Shown piece after piece: positions 27,742-42,700 of a stretch of DNA of 64,000 bases. A model generated the notes under the pieces. The model was not told the origin of the DNA, did not search any database, and saw nothing but the letters and a program-made list of their open reading frames with translations. Position 1 is the first letter of the stretch. Each line of letters begins with the position of its first letter. The stretch is from Alphaproteobacteria bacterium (GTDB taxonomy: Bacteria > Pseudomonadota > Alphaproteobacteria > Rhizobiales > Hyphomicrobiaceae), in contig JAHZKP010000026.1 in NCBI GenBank assembly GCA_022600345.1, positions 28,479-92,478 on the forward strand, in the 5' to 3' direction. Position numbers and translations under genes: made by a program.

Positions 27742-30700
27742 CTAGAATCCTGTGTTCACCGCTGAACCAGCGCCTTGCTTGCCGACGAAAGCCATGCCGC
27801 CTCCCTCACTGTCATCAACGGGTGGGGGATTGCCTTTGGGATCAATGACTTGTGTCGCAGCACCCGGACCTCTGCTGGCTTCTTCATCGATAGCATTGCC
27901 GTTGCGCATCTGGCGAACGAACTCGCGAACCATGCTGGTGCCAATGTATCGCGCCCCTGGGTTATGTGCGGAATTGTAGCTATCTGAGATAACCTCAGCC
28001 CCGGTTCCGTACTCGACGACATATGTCGTGGTCAGCACCTGGTTGCCGGCGACCGCCAGTGCGAAGGCCTGTCCCGGCTCGAACAACTGCACGTTGGCGC
28101 GAGCGGTGGGGGCACCTGACTGGTTGTCGAGGAAGATGGATTGCCCGGCGGTTACCAGGAACATCGTGCCGGGGATGATGGCGTCTTCGAAAGCGACGTT
28201 GCCGGCGTTTGTATGGATGGTGGAATCGTCGACGTAGAACATCGGCAGGATGACACCGTTGGGCGCGTCGATGTCGAGTTCAGCCGATTGCGCGGTTAGC
28301 CCATTGGAACCGATAATCGACAGTTGCAATGGCTGACCGGCGGGGACGTTTCGGCTCTGGCGGATGTTGGCGATGACTTCGTTGGCCTTGAGGGACAAGG
28401 CGTCCTCCACGCTGACAAGGTCCAACACCAACTGGCCGCCGGCTTCGAGCGACATCGAAGCTGCATCAAGGCTGCCGGCGCTGACGTTTCCACCCCGGGC
28501 CGAGATGAGCAGGCGGTTTCCGGCTTTCAGCGATCCCGCCGCGATATCCTTGCGAGCGTTGATGGTCATGTCGTTTCCGGCGCTCGCCGTATCGACGCGG
28601 ATCGATTGACCGTTGAGTATGATGTTGCGACCGGCAACCAACTCATTGCCGTCGATATCGCCACCGGTCGTGCCGATGATATCGACGCCGGCGTTCAGGA
28701 CATCGAAGTTGAGGGCCCGGGCTGCTGTGAGAATCTGAGACCTGCCCGTCGTGATGCGGCCCAGTTGGAGGTTGCCTGCTTTCGAAGTCAGGTTGGCGTT
28801 GTCTGCCACCCGGCCGGTGTCAATGGTGATGTCCTTGCGGGCGTCAAGCGTGCTGCCACCGGCGCGGACCTTGAGGTTGCCAATCGTGATCGCACTTCCG
28901 GTCGCGGTCAACGTGGCATGCGTTCTGGCGTTGGCCGTTTGCCCGCTGATACCGCCGATCGCCGTCGTTGCCGTGATGCCGCCGCGGAGGCTGGTCAGCG
29001 CATTGAAAGCGATACCGCTGCGGGCGGTCAGATTCTGGCTGCCGCGACTGTTTGCGGTATCGATATTGATGCTCGCAATTTTGGATGTGGCAGTGAAGGT
29101 CGCGCCCGATTTGACGGTTGTCAGGCTGATCTGGCGTTGAGCCGTAGCCGATGCTGGGCCGCCGGTGGTCAGGTTGGCGACTGTGATCGCGCCCGTTGTC
29201 GCCGTCAGGTTGGCGTTTGTTCCAGCCGAAACGTCCGGCCCGAGGATGTTACCGGTGACCGTTTTCGCGGTGATCGAACCACCGGTGCTGGTCAGCGCGG
29301 TGAATGCGATGCCGCTGCGGGCGGAGAGCGTCTGATTCCCACCGCTGGTCGCGGTATCGATCTTGATGTTCGCGGCGTTTGAGGTTGCAGCGAACGTCGT
29401 GCCCGCGTTGACCGTCGACAGGTCGATCTGTCCCCGAGCCGTAGCCGATGCAGCGCCGCCGGAGGTCAGGTTGGCGACTGTGATCGCGCCCGTCGTTGCC
29501 GTCAGGTTTGCATTCGCTCCAGCCGAAACGTCCGGCCCGAGGATGTTACCGGAGGCGGTTGTCGCGGTGATGCTGCCGCCGGTGCTGGTCAGCGCGGTGA
29601 ATGCGATACCGCTGCGGGCGGAGAGCGTCTGGTTACCGCCGCTGGTGGCCGTGCCAATCAGGATGTCGGCTGCGTTCGAGGTTGCAGCAAACGTCGTGCC
29701 CGCGTTGACCGTCGACAGGTCGATCTGTCCCCGAGCCGTAGCCGATGCAGCGCCGCCAGTGGTCAGGTTGGCGACTGTGATCGCGCCCGTCGTTGCCGTC
29801 AGGTTTGCATTCGCTCCAGCCGAAACGTCCGGCCCGAGGATGTTACCGGAGGCGGTTGTCGCGGTGATCGAACCGCCGGTGCTGGTCAGCGCGTTAAAGG
29901 CGATGCCGGTCTGGGCGGTAAGCGTCTGGTTACCGCCGCTGGTGGCCGTGCCGATCAGGATGTCGGCTGCGTTCGAGGTCGCTGCAATCGTGGTGCCTGC
30001 GGTTACCGTGGTGGCCTGCAAGCGGTCGCGCGCCGTCATGCTGACCGATCCGCTCGTCGAGGTCGCAGAGCCGATGGTGACATCGCCTTGGGCTGTCGCC
30101 ACGATATTTCCGCCCGCGTTGAGAGACGTGGCCGACAGCGGACTGGTGCCGAAGCCCTGGATGAAGATGCCACCGTTGGTGGTTGAGGCCGTGATCGTCG
30201 GGCCCTTGACACTGATTGGCCGGGTCAGCGCACCAATCCCGTTCGCTGCCCTCAGGATCGCTTGGATGTTGGCGCTGGTGGTGTCCAGGTTGGCAAGGCT
30301 GGTGGTGCTCGAGGCGATGCGGTCAGCGGTGACGGTGATGCCTGCAATCGGGGCTGCGGAAGTCTGGGTCGTCCTGAGTTCGCCGATGGTCGCGACACCC
30401 GTCGTCTCAATGTCGATCAGGCCGGTCGCGAGAAGGCCCGAGCCGTCGGCCATCTGAAGTGAACCGCCGCGGATCTTTGCCGTCGTGCCTGCGTTGATCG
30501 AAGCCGAAGCGCCTGCGATTGCGACGATTCCACCGGCGTTGAAATCGACCTTTCCAACGGATGTGACGTCCTGGGCATCCATGTTGTTAACAGCCGTTGC
30601 AATAACGTCTGCTGCCGAATTGACGTTGTCGATAGAAAGGTCTGCGCCGGCTGCAGCGGTGAGGTCTCCGGTGGTCGTCGAAACCTGGCTGAGGGCAACG

Positions 30701-33700
30701 TTGCGGTCGGCTGTAAACGTCGCCGTCGCAGCCTGGAAGTTGACGACGTTGAGTGTAACGTTGGCCTGCCCGGCGAGGGTCGGGCTATAGATGTTGGCTT
30801 CGCCGCCGATGGTTCCGGTGAGGCTGCCTGATGAAGCGTGCTGGAGTTCGAGGGCGGCGCCGTTGACACCCGCATTACCCGAAGCGACCAGACTGATATC
30901 CTGGCCGGCGATGGCGACGCCTGCCAGGTAGCTCGATATGTTGCCGGCATCTGCTGTCAACGATACGGTCGATTGAGCGAAGACGCGGCCGACGATCATA
31001 TCGCGGTCATCGGTGCGAAGGTGGGCGTCCTGTCCAGCCGACGTTGAGATGAGACGACCGCCGATGCGGAAGGTGATTGGAACGGCGGAAGTGCCCAGGT
31101 TGCCCGTACCCGCTGTCAGCGAAAGATCGCCGCCGGCGTTAATCTGGACGGCTTCAATGCCGGTGCTGGCGGAAGCAACGGCACCCAGAATTGCGGCTGG
31201 AGCCGCCAGGCCGACATCGCCGCCCGCGTTGATCTGACCGATGGTGATGGTGGCGCCAGCCGTCTGCGGGCCAGGCGTGCTCTGAACGAATACGTCACCA
31301 GTTGCGGATGCGCGGAACGTTCCCGTAGCGTTGATAAAGGTCGGGGCGGTTTGGGAGACTTCGATGCCTGCAAGCGAAACGCCTGCTGGCAGGTTCAACA
31401 GTTCGTAGCCTTTGACGCCATTATCGCCGACACCCAAAACGGAACCGGGAGCCGAGGCAACCGCGAGGGCAGCACGCTGTGCGTCTGTCAATGTGCCGTC
31501 CTGAAGGTCATCGATATCGATGGCGACAGGATCGGCAAGAGATCCGATGTTGCCTTGCGCTGTCAGTGTTACGTCGCGGCCGACGATCAGCGGGTCGGCG
31601 TTGCCCACTGCGCCTGAAGATGGCTGCAACGCGGATGCGTCGATTGCACTGGCAAGCTGGCCTTCCGACCACACCGCATCCTTGACGCGGGCATCGGCCT
31701 GGGCCTGGGTGGCGGTGAACTTGAAGCCTGTGTCCTGCGTCTGGAACTGGGCCAGCGTTGCCCAACCCGATCCATAAGCATTGACGAAGTTTTCGGTCAC
31801 CGCCTGATACTGCTGGTTGGCGAAGTCGCGAACCTGGGCGTCTGTTGGCGAGCCAGCAAGGCCAAGCGCCTGCTTTGCAATCGGGCGGTAAAGGTCGAGC
31901 TTGCCGGCATCTAGGACATAGGTCGCCCCGGTAACCGCGCCATCATCGAGGAAGCGGAAATAGCGCACGTAGCTGGAGTTTACAGCGTTCTCGAATGAGG
32001 TGACGGAGGTCGCGGTGGCGTTTGCGGTAGCGCCGTCTGCTGCCGTCAGCGAAAGCCTGCGGGAAACCTCGGCAAGCTGGGCTGCCGTGATGCCGGTCGA
32101 AGAAGTCTGATCGCGGACGTCGATGATGCCGCCGTTGACAGCATGCAGCGTCACGTCGCCGATCTGGGAGTGAGCCCTTTCAAGCCGCATGTCGCCGCTG
32201 CCGGTTTCGCGAACCGAAATATCGCGCAACGCTTCAAGCGAGACGACACCCTTGTCTTCGGCCCCATCGGGAAGCCTGACGCCGTGGGCACTGATGACAA
32301 GCGGTTTACCTGCGCCCTGGCCGATAGCACCGCCGGCGCTGGAGATGGTTACGTCACGGCCGATCACGTTGACACCGCCAGTGCCGGTGCCGACCTTCAA
32401 GTCGTTTGCCGCCTTGATTGAGACATCGCCGAAGGTACCGCCGGTCTTGGCGCGGACTGTGCCGATTTTTGCTCCTGAGTTAATGTCGAGGTGGACGCCC
32501 TGCTTACCGCCCCTGGCGGAGATGTTGCCGTTGTTGGTCAACGTCATACGGAACGCGTTGCTCTTGGTGCCGATGTTGCGCGCGGCGTTGATGTCGGCGG
32601 TCTTAGTCAGCAGCGTGCTGCCGTTCCATTGCACGACACTGCCGGCGGTCGAAGTGATGCTGGCGGCGCCAGATGAATTGCGTACATCCCCACGGAAGGT
32701 GACGTTGCTGGAAGAATTCACCTTTACCGAACCGATGGCGTTGCCGTCGAAATCGATACCGAAGGAGTTGTCGGCCTTGACCGAGTTCTTGACCTCCAAC
32801 GTGATCCGCTTGGGCATGTAGTACAACCACTCGCCATAGGGGTCGTTGCGGTGCGGAGAGGGATCGTGCTCGCCGGTCTGACGGAAGCCGTAGTTGCAGG
32901 CGATGCCAAGCACGCAACCGTGGTAGCGGAACAGGCCGACCGAGGTATTGCTGCGCGAAGCCGACGTGGTTTGTTCGAAGTCGGCGCCGCCGGGCCGGTT
33001 GACGAGGATGCCTTGTGGTGAGCTATCGGGGACGAGGCCGGAGTAACCCGTGCCTGAGGAATTGGCACCGCGATACTCCCAAGGGTTCGTTGCCGTGCCG
33101 CTCGACCAGGCCCAATTGCTGACGTCCTGAATGTTGCCATTGCTTCTGTAGGTCTGGATATGCCGTTCAAGCTGGGCGCGCAGCGTCCACTCGAAGCGCG
33201 TTCCGGTCACCGGGTTGTAGCTGGTGGCCGTGCCGCCCGTCGGACCGACAGTCGGGGTCGCGCCCGGCCCGCTCAGGACCGGATCGGCACCGTGGCCGGT
33301 GACGTAGGTTTTCAGACCGCCGGCCGGATTGTAGAGGAACGTCGTCGTGTTGCTGGCGTTCGACTTCAGGCGGTCGACAATCTTGATTTTGGAAACCGGG
33401 ACGCTGCCTTCATCGAGGCTGCCGGTGTTGATCTTGCCGACGATGACCTTCGCACTTGTGTTGTTGTTGATCTCAACATCGCCAAGTCCGCCATTGACGT
33501 GGATATGGCCGTAGAGCTTGCTGGTGTTGATGATGCGGCCATCGAGCAGGATATTGCCGCCGCCTGACGACGCGTTGACATCATCGAGAATGATGGCGTC
33601 GCGGCCAACGTCGTAACGGGCCGAAATCTTGGCGTCACCTGAGCGAGTCGTTGTGGTGTGGCCCGTCAGGTCGACTGTGCCCGTGCGCCAGGGTTGGCTG

Positions 33701-36700
33701 GCTTTGACGCCTTTCCAATAGTCGATCTGCGCCTGTGCGGAGGCGCCAAGGTCGACGGACCAATCCGTCTTGCGACCGGCTTCGATGCGGCCATTGATGT
33801 TGATGACGCTGGCTTTGATAGCGACTTGGCCGGCACCATAGATGCCGATGCTGTTGGCGCTGCCGGAGGTATCGGCTGAGGCGTAAGTCAGAGAACGGTT
33901 AGCGGTGGTGCGGTAGGGGATGAGCGAATAATCGCTCTGGCTGGAAAGGTTCCACCAGTCGACCGTGATGCCAGTTATCGGGATATATTGGAGAGGGGTC
34001 TCATAGTAGCTGTTTGGTATCTGGGCTGATGCGAAGCCCGTAGAGCAGTTGCCCATGTCGGGTACGCCGCAGGCACCGAAGTAAACATACGATCTGTTGA
34101 TGGTCGAAGCGGAATTCGAATAGACGTTCTGGTTCAGAGCGTTGCGGTTTGAACCGCCGTGCATCTTGTTGATGGCATAAATCACGCCTTCAAGCGCATC
34201 TGGAACGCCATCGGCCGGGTTGAGGCCGGGCAGGTACATCGCGTTGCGCCATTCAGCAAACGGGCTGGCTCCAGGCTGATATAGGCCGCCGGGATCGGTC
34301 GCCGAGACGCCGAACACACCTTCGGGCGCGGTGACGTTGACCTGTTGGGCATTGATGTTGCGCGTTTGACCGATGGAGCCGGTCTTGTTGGTGATCGCGA
34401 CACCGCCACCGATGTTGGTGATGTCGCCTGTCAGCAGCATGCCGGGGCCGAAATCGACATTGCCAACGGGTGCGCCGGCGTAATTGTTGTTGATGATGAT
34501 GCTGGGGCCGTTTCCACTCTCCTCGGTGAGGTCAAGCGAGCCATTCTGGGCGCGGCCGGCTGCTCCGGTGAACAGCACTTCGCCGCCAGGAGTGTCGGGG
34601 ATATAGGCGCCGCCATCGAGGATCAGGTAGGCGGCTGAGTTGTTGTTCAAGGTGACGGTGGGGCCGCCATAGGACGCAACGTTACCAGCACCGTTGATGT
34701 CATCAGCGTGGATTGTCACGGTGCCGCCTGCTGCGAACAACTGGCTCAGGTAGACTGCATTTACGTTCGACCCGGAAAAGCCGTTCTTCAGGACTGCTGC
34801 AACATCGGGATCGAAGTTTGCGTCAAGATAGGCGTGCGAATTGAAGGCGGGGTCGATCTGGAACAGGACCGGTGCGCCCGAATTCTGGCGCACAACGGGG
34901 GCTGTATTCGCACCACACGTGACGCCCGCGCCGCAGCCGATTTCCAGGTCGAGGGTGTGATAGAGGCCAGCGGTCAGGTCGCCGTTGATATTGACCGTTG
35001 CGTTACTGGACGAATTGCGCCGCGAGTCGGTTGACGAGGTGGGGATGAAGCCGAGCTGGTAGCCTTTTCCCTTGCCGTATGATTCAGTCAGGATGGTTCC
35101 GGTATAGCCGCCGACGACGACGTTGCGTGCGCTCTCGATCCTGGCGCCCTGTGCAACCGTGACAGTTGCGTTGCTGTACGCGTACGACTGGGCGGTGGCA
35201 TCGGGGACGGCGATCAGGCCGCGAACGTAGCCGGTGGCGCGCGCGTTGGTCGACAACAGCGAGGTGTTGGAGCCGTCTCCGGATTTACCCGGTGTCAGGT
35301 TCACGACGTCGAGGCCGCGCAACAGGGTGCGTGTACCCACGTTGACGACCTGGTTGGCTGTCACCTGGGATAGCGCGTCCGCGCGGCCGACTGCCGCCAG
35401 GCCGTAAGTGCTGACGCCTGCATCGTTGTTGATGTTGGCGATGGTGTAGGTGTTGACGTCGACGACACCCGCCGTGGACCACAGGTTGTCGGTGCCGATG
35501 TCGACCGTGTTGTTGACGGTGGCGATGAGGTTCGACTTGACGCTGGCGTTGGTTATGGCACCGCCTGTCGTCAGGGATACGTTATCGTCGTTGGTGATGA
35601 AGGTTGCCGCCGACATCTCGATGCCGCCTGCGCTGCGAGCGGGATCCGAGCCGGACTGCATGACGACGTGATCTTCGGTGAGCACCTTGGTGTTGGCGAC
35701 GATGTTGGCAACGGAAGAAACCGAACTGCCTGAGTAGATGCCGCCTGCGCCGCCCTTGGCGCTATCGGCTGTGCCTGACTGGGTAAAGTCGGAGCGGGCT
35801 GTGATCTGCATCTTATCGCCACCCATCGAGTCGATGTAGACGTGATCGCGGATGGTGACCGTGGTGTCGATTGTTGCGTTATGGGTTGTGTGCGCGCCGC
35901 TGGCTCCGGCAACGGAGGCGTTGATGGAATTCGTCTCGCCCTTGTAGACGTCGTTGTGGCGGGCGCTGATGGCGACGCGGTCGCCGATCAGCCGGGACCT
36001 GGCGCCGATATCGACGGTGGCTTTGGAGGTGTCCTTGGTCGATGAGCTGGAAGACGCGCCAGCGAGAATGCCACCTGCGCCTGCCGTTGAGTCGGCGGTG
36101 TTGGTGTCCTCACCGAAGGCTGCAATGTCGATATCGCCGGTGCGGGTCAGGAGGCTGACGGTATCGGTTCCAACAACGACTTGCGAGTTCACGTTCGATT
36201 CTGAAGTCGACCCGGCTGCGCCGAATGCAAGACCGCCAACGCCGACGCCAGTTGATGTTGCGTCCTGATGCGTGACAGCCCGCGTGGTGATCGAAACATC
36301 ACCGTTGGGAAGCTGGACGTTGTTACCCAGGTAGGCTTTGACCGTACCGGAACTCCGGGCCGTCGAAAGGGCAGCGGAAATGCCCAGCAGGAGTGCGCCT
36401 GTGCCCGCAACCGAGCTGGCGCTTGCGCTTTCGTTGCCGCCGTTCTGGTTCAATTCAGCCTTTACATCGAGCGGGCCGCCGATCAACACGACGCTGTCGT
36501 CAACACCGGCTGTAATGGCCTGGTTGGCTGTCGCATCGGCCAGGCTGACGCCGACCGCGCCACCTGCTGCGACCGCCACACCAAAGGCGTCGGCTGAAAC
36601 ATCGGGCGTCCCGGTGGCGGTGATTTCGAGGCCGCCTGCTCCTGTCGTCAGGCTGCTGTTGGCGGCGACGATCGCGGAGATGTTGGAGTTGTCGGTGGCT

Positions 36701-39700
36701 TCGACATCGGCACCGGCTCCGGCTGCAACGCCGGCTGCACCGGCATAGGCTTCGCCATCCAGATTGCCTTTGCCCAGCGCGGAAATATCAAGGGTATTGT
36801 AGCCGGATATGTTGGTGTTGGCTGCGATGCGAGCTGCGACCGTGCTGGATTTTGTGGCGCGCACATAGGATGCACCGATACCGACGGCACCGGCGGCGAC
36901 GCCAACGCCCATAGCCTTGACGCCGCTTTCATCCTTGGCGCTGACGGTGGCATTGCTCACACCCGTACCGGTGACATTGCCGCCGAGGACGGCGGTGACC
37001 GAGTTGTCGGTCTTGGCAATTGCGACGGCTGCGCCCAGGCCGAAATAAAGGCCGCCGCCGCCGGCGATGCCCTGGACTTCGGCTGCGCGGTGGCTGCCGT
37101 CTTTCAGTCCGGCGCGGACATCGAGTGTTCGCGCGGAGACGGTGCCCTGGCTGACGGATGCCACAACCGTGCTCTTGACGGTCGAGACACCGATACCAGC
37201 CCCGACGCCCGCCTTGCCGCCCAGACCGACGCCTGCAGCGATATTCTGGGTGCTCACTGTTGAGTCTGCGTCGACCGTTATGCTGTCCGCCTTGACGTTG
37301 CCGCCTGTGATTTCGGCTGTCACCGCATCATCGGCTGCACCGCCCAGCGCTGCCTTGACACTTACCGGTTCGGAGCCGGTGTTGGTGATCTCGTCGGCAG
37401 CCGACAAGGTGCCATTTCCACCTGCGTCGAGTTGATCGGCAACATCGGTGTTTGCGACTTCATCGCCGATCAGGATGACGCCGACGGACGCCCCGATGCC
37501 GACCGTACCGCCGATGCCGCCGGTAAAGGTCAGGTTGTAGACGTCTTTGTCGCTGGCCGCATTCACGGCGACTGCACCGATGACATTGAGGTTACTGTCG
37601 ATCGCGCCGGCGCTGACGCTGCTCTTGAACTGAATGGCGCTGGCTGCTGCACCGACGCCGCCCTTGGCGCCCAAGGCCGCGCCGCCGACATAAGCTTCGA
37701 TGTCGATTGTTTCGTTGGCTGTGACGTTGACGCTTTGTGCACCTGTACCGCTGGAAGGCTGGTTGAGGTCAACCGACTGGAGGGTTGCTGCCGTCGTGTT
37801 GTTGTAGACCGCGACATTGAGCATGCCGGCAACAGAAACGCCGCCGCCGCCGACGGCGCTGACGGCAATCGTTTTATCTTCACCGCTGGAGTTGGCTGCA
37901 ACGTTCAGACCGCCGGTCAGGTTGATCTGGGTGCGATTACCGCTTGCGCCCACAAGCGCTTCGGTCGTGCTTTCGCTAACGGCGACGACGACTGCGCCGC
38001 CGATAGCCGCCTTGCCCGCAACAGCCAGCGTGCCTGCAGCGGATGCAAAGCCATTCTTGTTGTCGGCAGTGACCGACAGGTCGCCGGCCTCGGTCATTCC
38101 GGAATTGAGGACTGAGCGCGTCGTGCCCTTGAAGACATTGACGATGCCCGCACCTGCAAGGCCGACACTCGTTTCGCCGTTGGCAAGCGCCACGGAAGCG
38201 ACGATCGATGAGGCACCGGCGGATGACTTGGCGTCAACGTCCATGTGTCCCGGAGCCTTGACGTTGGCACCTGACACGCGGGCGAGGGTGGTGCGCTTGA
38301 CGATGTTGGTTGAAAGCGTACCTGCCGATACGGCAAACGTTCCAGCATACGAGTGACTGCTGGCGCCGACGAATACGTCCGGGGTGTCGCCTAGCGTCAG
38401 GGACTGGTTGATATCGACACCGTCGATGGCCCCACGCGTCTCACCGCCCAGGTCGTTGGTGATCGAGGTGAGCGCAACGGCAACGGTTGGCGAGAAGGCA
38501 GCCGTCACAGCGTTGGCAACAACCGCCTGGCCCGAGGTGGCTTTGACCGCAAGACCATTCAACTGCTTTTTGGATTCCGACAGGTCGGGCGTCTGGTCGG
38601 TGGGTGCGTTATAGCTGCCAAGATCGAGCGGTGAAGCCAGCGTGCCGCTATCAACGCTGAGCATCGAAGCCGTGTTGGCTCCGCGCGCGTCTACTGTCGT
38701 TCCGGTGCCGTTCACTTCGGCGACGGTGTCACCGTTGATCTTGCTGACCACCACGGAGGCACCAACGCCGGCTGCCTCAGCCGATGCGGCGAGCGATCCT
38801 GCGATGACGCTGATGTGGTCGGAATTGGCGGCGGTTACCGCGACGTTGTTATCGGCGTCGACATCGGCCCCGCCTGTGATGCGGGCCGTCACATCGTTGC
38901 CCATGATGTTGGTCGAAAGCGAGCCGGCTGCCCCAAAGCCGCTGCCAGCCGATGCCGCCGCGCCGATGGCGGTTGCGTTGATGCGGGCTGAGGAGGCAGC
39001 ATCGATCACGACATCGGAGTTGCTGGAAACTTTAGCCCCGCGTACTTTGGCGGTGGTGGTGTTGGCGATATTGGAATTGACCGCGGAGACGCCGACCGCG
39101 CTCGATTTCAGATTGACCGCGAGTGAACCGGCGGCTGTGCGAATGGCAGCGGTGTTGGCGGCCCTAACGTTGACTTGACTGGCATCGACAAGGGTCGTGG
39201 CGGGTGTTGACGCCGCTGCGCCGATCACAGCCGTCGTGCTGTTGGCTATATGATTGGTGACGACAGAGGCCTGGCCGGCGAACGTGCCGACCGCCAGTCC
39301 GACGCCGACTGCGACACTGGCGATGCGCGCACCATCGGTGGCGGCGACATCGACAGAACCGCTCCCGGCGCGGATGTCCACTCCATTGATTGTTGCGTCA
39401 TGGCTGCGGCTGATGTCGGTGACGACGATGGATGCGCCGATGTTGCTCTTGCCGGCCTGTACCAGGCCGCCAACGGCGGTAATCGATGCAGCGGTTTCGC
39501 TGCTGCCGAAATCTATACCCGCGCCTGAGTAATTATAGCCCGTCGCTGCGGAGGCGAAGACATCGGCGGACCCGGCTAGGCTTCTGGCGGTATCGATGAT
39601 GGCGTCGTTGGCTTGCAGCCGTTCGCCGTTGGCGCTGACCAATATGCCGGCAACATCGATGATTTTTGGCGTTGCTGCCGTGCCGAGGATTTCGGCCTTG

Positions 39701-42700
39701 GTGTCACTTGAAATGTCGGCAACAACGATAGCGCCGGCATAGCCGTTTGCACTGTAGCCGCCGGTCGCTCCGCCTGCGCCGATCTGGCCGCTCTCAGAGG
39801 CTGCGACGTTTAAATCGGAAAAGCCGTCAATCGCCGAATCGATGACGCCGGCGTAGGCTGCCGCGTGTCCATCGGGATTGCCGATCATGGCGTAGGTGAT
39901 GGCGAGGCCGAATCCGGATTTGCCCGCAAAGTAGAGGGACCCTGCGCCAACCCCGATGTCGCTTGTCTGGTAGGCTGCAATGTCGATATCGTCGGTTGAA
40001 GGATTGGCGGCATCGAGGGTCGAATTTTCGATGCGGGCATCGACGCGGTCGGTAAATTCGGAAATCGAGACGGAGCCTGCGGCAGCGCGCGACTTGAGCA
40101 GGTCAGCCGACAAGTTGACCGCCAGCCCTAGTCCGACAATCGTCTGCTCGCCGCCAGCCAGTGCTTGCACATCGACCGGGCCTGCGCGGGTCAGCGACGA
40201 GTTAGAGATCCGGGCTGTTGTTTCGTTTTCGCTGATGCCGACGGCGATGGCGCCGGCGATGGCCACCGTCCAGCTTTTGCCAGGGGCGGCATTATCGATC
40301 GCGGCCGCGCCCGAACCGGCGACAAGTTCGGCCTTTGATACAGCGCGAACTGAAACCCGCGTTGAGCTTGCTGCCGTCTTACTTTCGATGGTAGCGCCAT
40401 CGATAAACGCATGGGTGGTGAAACTGGTGTCGTTTGCCGCCGAACTGCCCGACGCCGATAGGGAGTAGTTGGCGGGTGTGCCCTGGTTCTGGCTCTTTGA
40501 TGACAGGATCGCGGCCTTGACCTTGCCGACCTTGCTGCCTGGGTTCGCGCCCGGCTTGTCGGAGGCGTGGCTGCCGGCCACCGCAATGGTATCAACGTCG
40601 GCGGCGGTGGCTGCCTGGATGGCGATCTCATCGGTGGTGACCTTTTGCGTACCGGCCACGGCCAGACCGGCATTGGGGTCGATTGCGACTGCGATGTCTG
40701 CCGAGTTGTCGCCGATATAAGCGGCTGTATCGGTTTCAAGCGAACTGACCGCGACGCCGATGCCGACGGCGCCGTCGCCTTGGGCGGTGACTGCGCCTGC
40801 GATGTTGATGACGGCCAGGGCCTCGCCGGCCTTGATGGCAAGGCGGGCTGCGTTAACGGACGCCTCATTGCTAACCGACGCGCGTGTCGTGTTGTCGGTG
40901 CTGGCGATCGAGAGCACGCCGTTGCCGCCGATGCCGTCGCCTTCCCCACTGGTGGGCGCGATGGCGATGATGCGGTCATCAGACGTGGCCCTGACGGCAA
41001 CGTCGCCGTTGGATGTGACACTGACGCCGTCACCGATACCGGCGATGGTGTTGGCTTGGTAGTTATTGATATTGACGGCGCCGCCAACGGCCTTGGCGTC
41101 GTTCGACTGGCCGCCGACGCCAAACAAGGTCAACCAGGAATAGTTGCCGCCGATATTGATAGATTCGATGCGGCTATCGGCTGTGACGGCAACGGGCGCG
41201 TTCCAGGTGACACCGGCAAGCTTTGATTCCAAGCCGGTGAACGCGGACCCTGGAAGCACCCAGGCCGGGGTTGCGACAGAATCGGCACGGCTCTGGATCA
41301 GTGTTGCGTTGCGCGCCACCCAGGCGGTTGTGTTGTGGGTGACGTTGAGGTGGTTGATCGCTCCTGCAAGGCCGACCTGGGTGCTTTTGGTCGTCGCGTT
41401 CGCATAGCTGGTCAGCAGGTTGTTGACGATGCCACCGTTGGCGTTCAGCACGGACGTAATGTTGCCGATGCCTTCTGCGGTGTTGTTCCATTTGAAATCG
41501 TAGACAGTGATGGGAAGCCGGGTGTCTGCCCCCACACCGATATTGCGGCCGGTGATCGTGACGCCTTCGCCAACATAGGACGTCGCGTTGTTGGTGAAGT
41601 TGCCGACGGCCACTGCAGATGAAATGGAGTTCGTTGCAGCAGGCTTATCGGGCGTCGGGGTGGCGGCTTCGGAGTTGATCGAACTGGACGCGTTGTTGCG
41701 CACGCCCTTGTGACGCACGCCGGTATAAACAGCGACATCGCCGGCAGCAACGATTGTGGGGGCGGCGTGCCCGGCATCGGCCGCGATATTGGCATGCGCT
41801 CCGGTCGTGGAATTGGCGATGGCAACGGCTGCACCAAGCTTATTGGTGCTTGAGCCGGCTGGATCGTTGTCGTCGGCACCTGAGGAGGAAGTCTGGTCGC
41901 CCGACAGCTTGCTCATCTTCTCAGAAGCAGCGGCCGCGACCTTGCGGACACCCGTCACGAGCAGGCTATCGCCGACAGTCGTGTTGGCCGAAGTGACGTT
42001 TCGTTCGGTTTCTGAATCGGCTTCGACAATAACGGTGCCGGCCTTGTTGGCAGCCGTACCCAGGTCAGCCCCCAGGTGGGCGGTCGCGGACGTATTGGTT
42101 TCGCTGATGGCGATGGCCAGGCCTGCCTTGGCGCTGCCCAATGCCTGGACGGTTGCTGAGACTTTGAAATCGTTTTCGTTGCGCGCAAAGACAACGACGT
42201 TGCCTTCATTGGTCATGGTGATGTCGGCGCCCGATTGGATCGAGGCAGAGGTCGAGATATCGGCTTCACCGTAGGCTGCCGCGCCGTCCGCCTTGGTATC
42301 GTCGATGGCAATGGTGAGGGCCTTGGCGCTTAGTTCAGCGTCGTTGGTCGCGATGACCGAGAGGTCGCCGCCAACCGAAATCGTGGCACCATTTTCTATC
42401 GTTGCGGTCGTGGTTCCATCGACGTCGCCGTACATAACGGAAGCTTCGATCGGCGTCAGGCCGTTGATGGCGATTACGGGGGCGGTTGCTTCCTGCTGGC
42501 CGCGCGCATTGATGGTGACATCGCCGGTTGCCGCAATGTCGGCGTTGCCGGTCAGGCGGATTACCGAATTCGCATCAGCCGCGTTGTAGCCGCCGTTGAG
42601 ACCCAGGACACCGCTTGCGACGGCAGTGGCGCCAAGCAGGGCGATACCTGCAGCCGAATTGTTGTAGGAAGATTCCGCTTTGGCGAGAGTCTTGATCTCG

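Noticed and set aside
27742-28300. Possible CdiA-type toxin terminus of the adhesin with an immunity gene
   Set aside because: The C-terminus has no toxin-like domain, and tpsB follows directly without a small immunity ORF.
28811-29998. Periodic repeats considered as a CRISPR array
   Set aside because: 297-bp in-frame coding repeats without short palindromic repeats or unique spacers.
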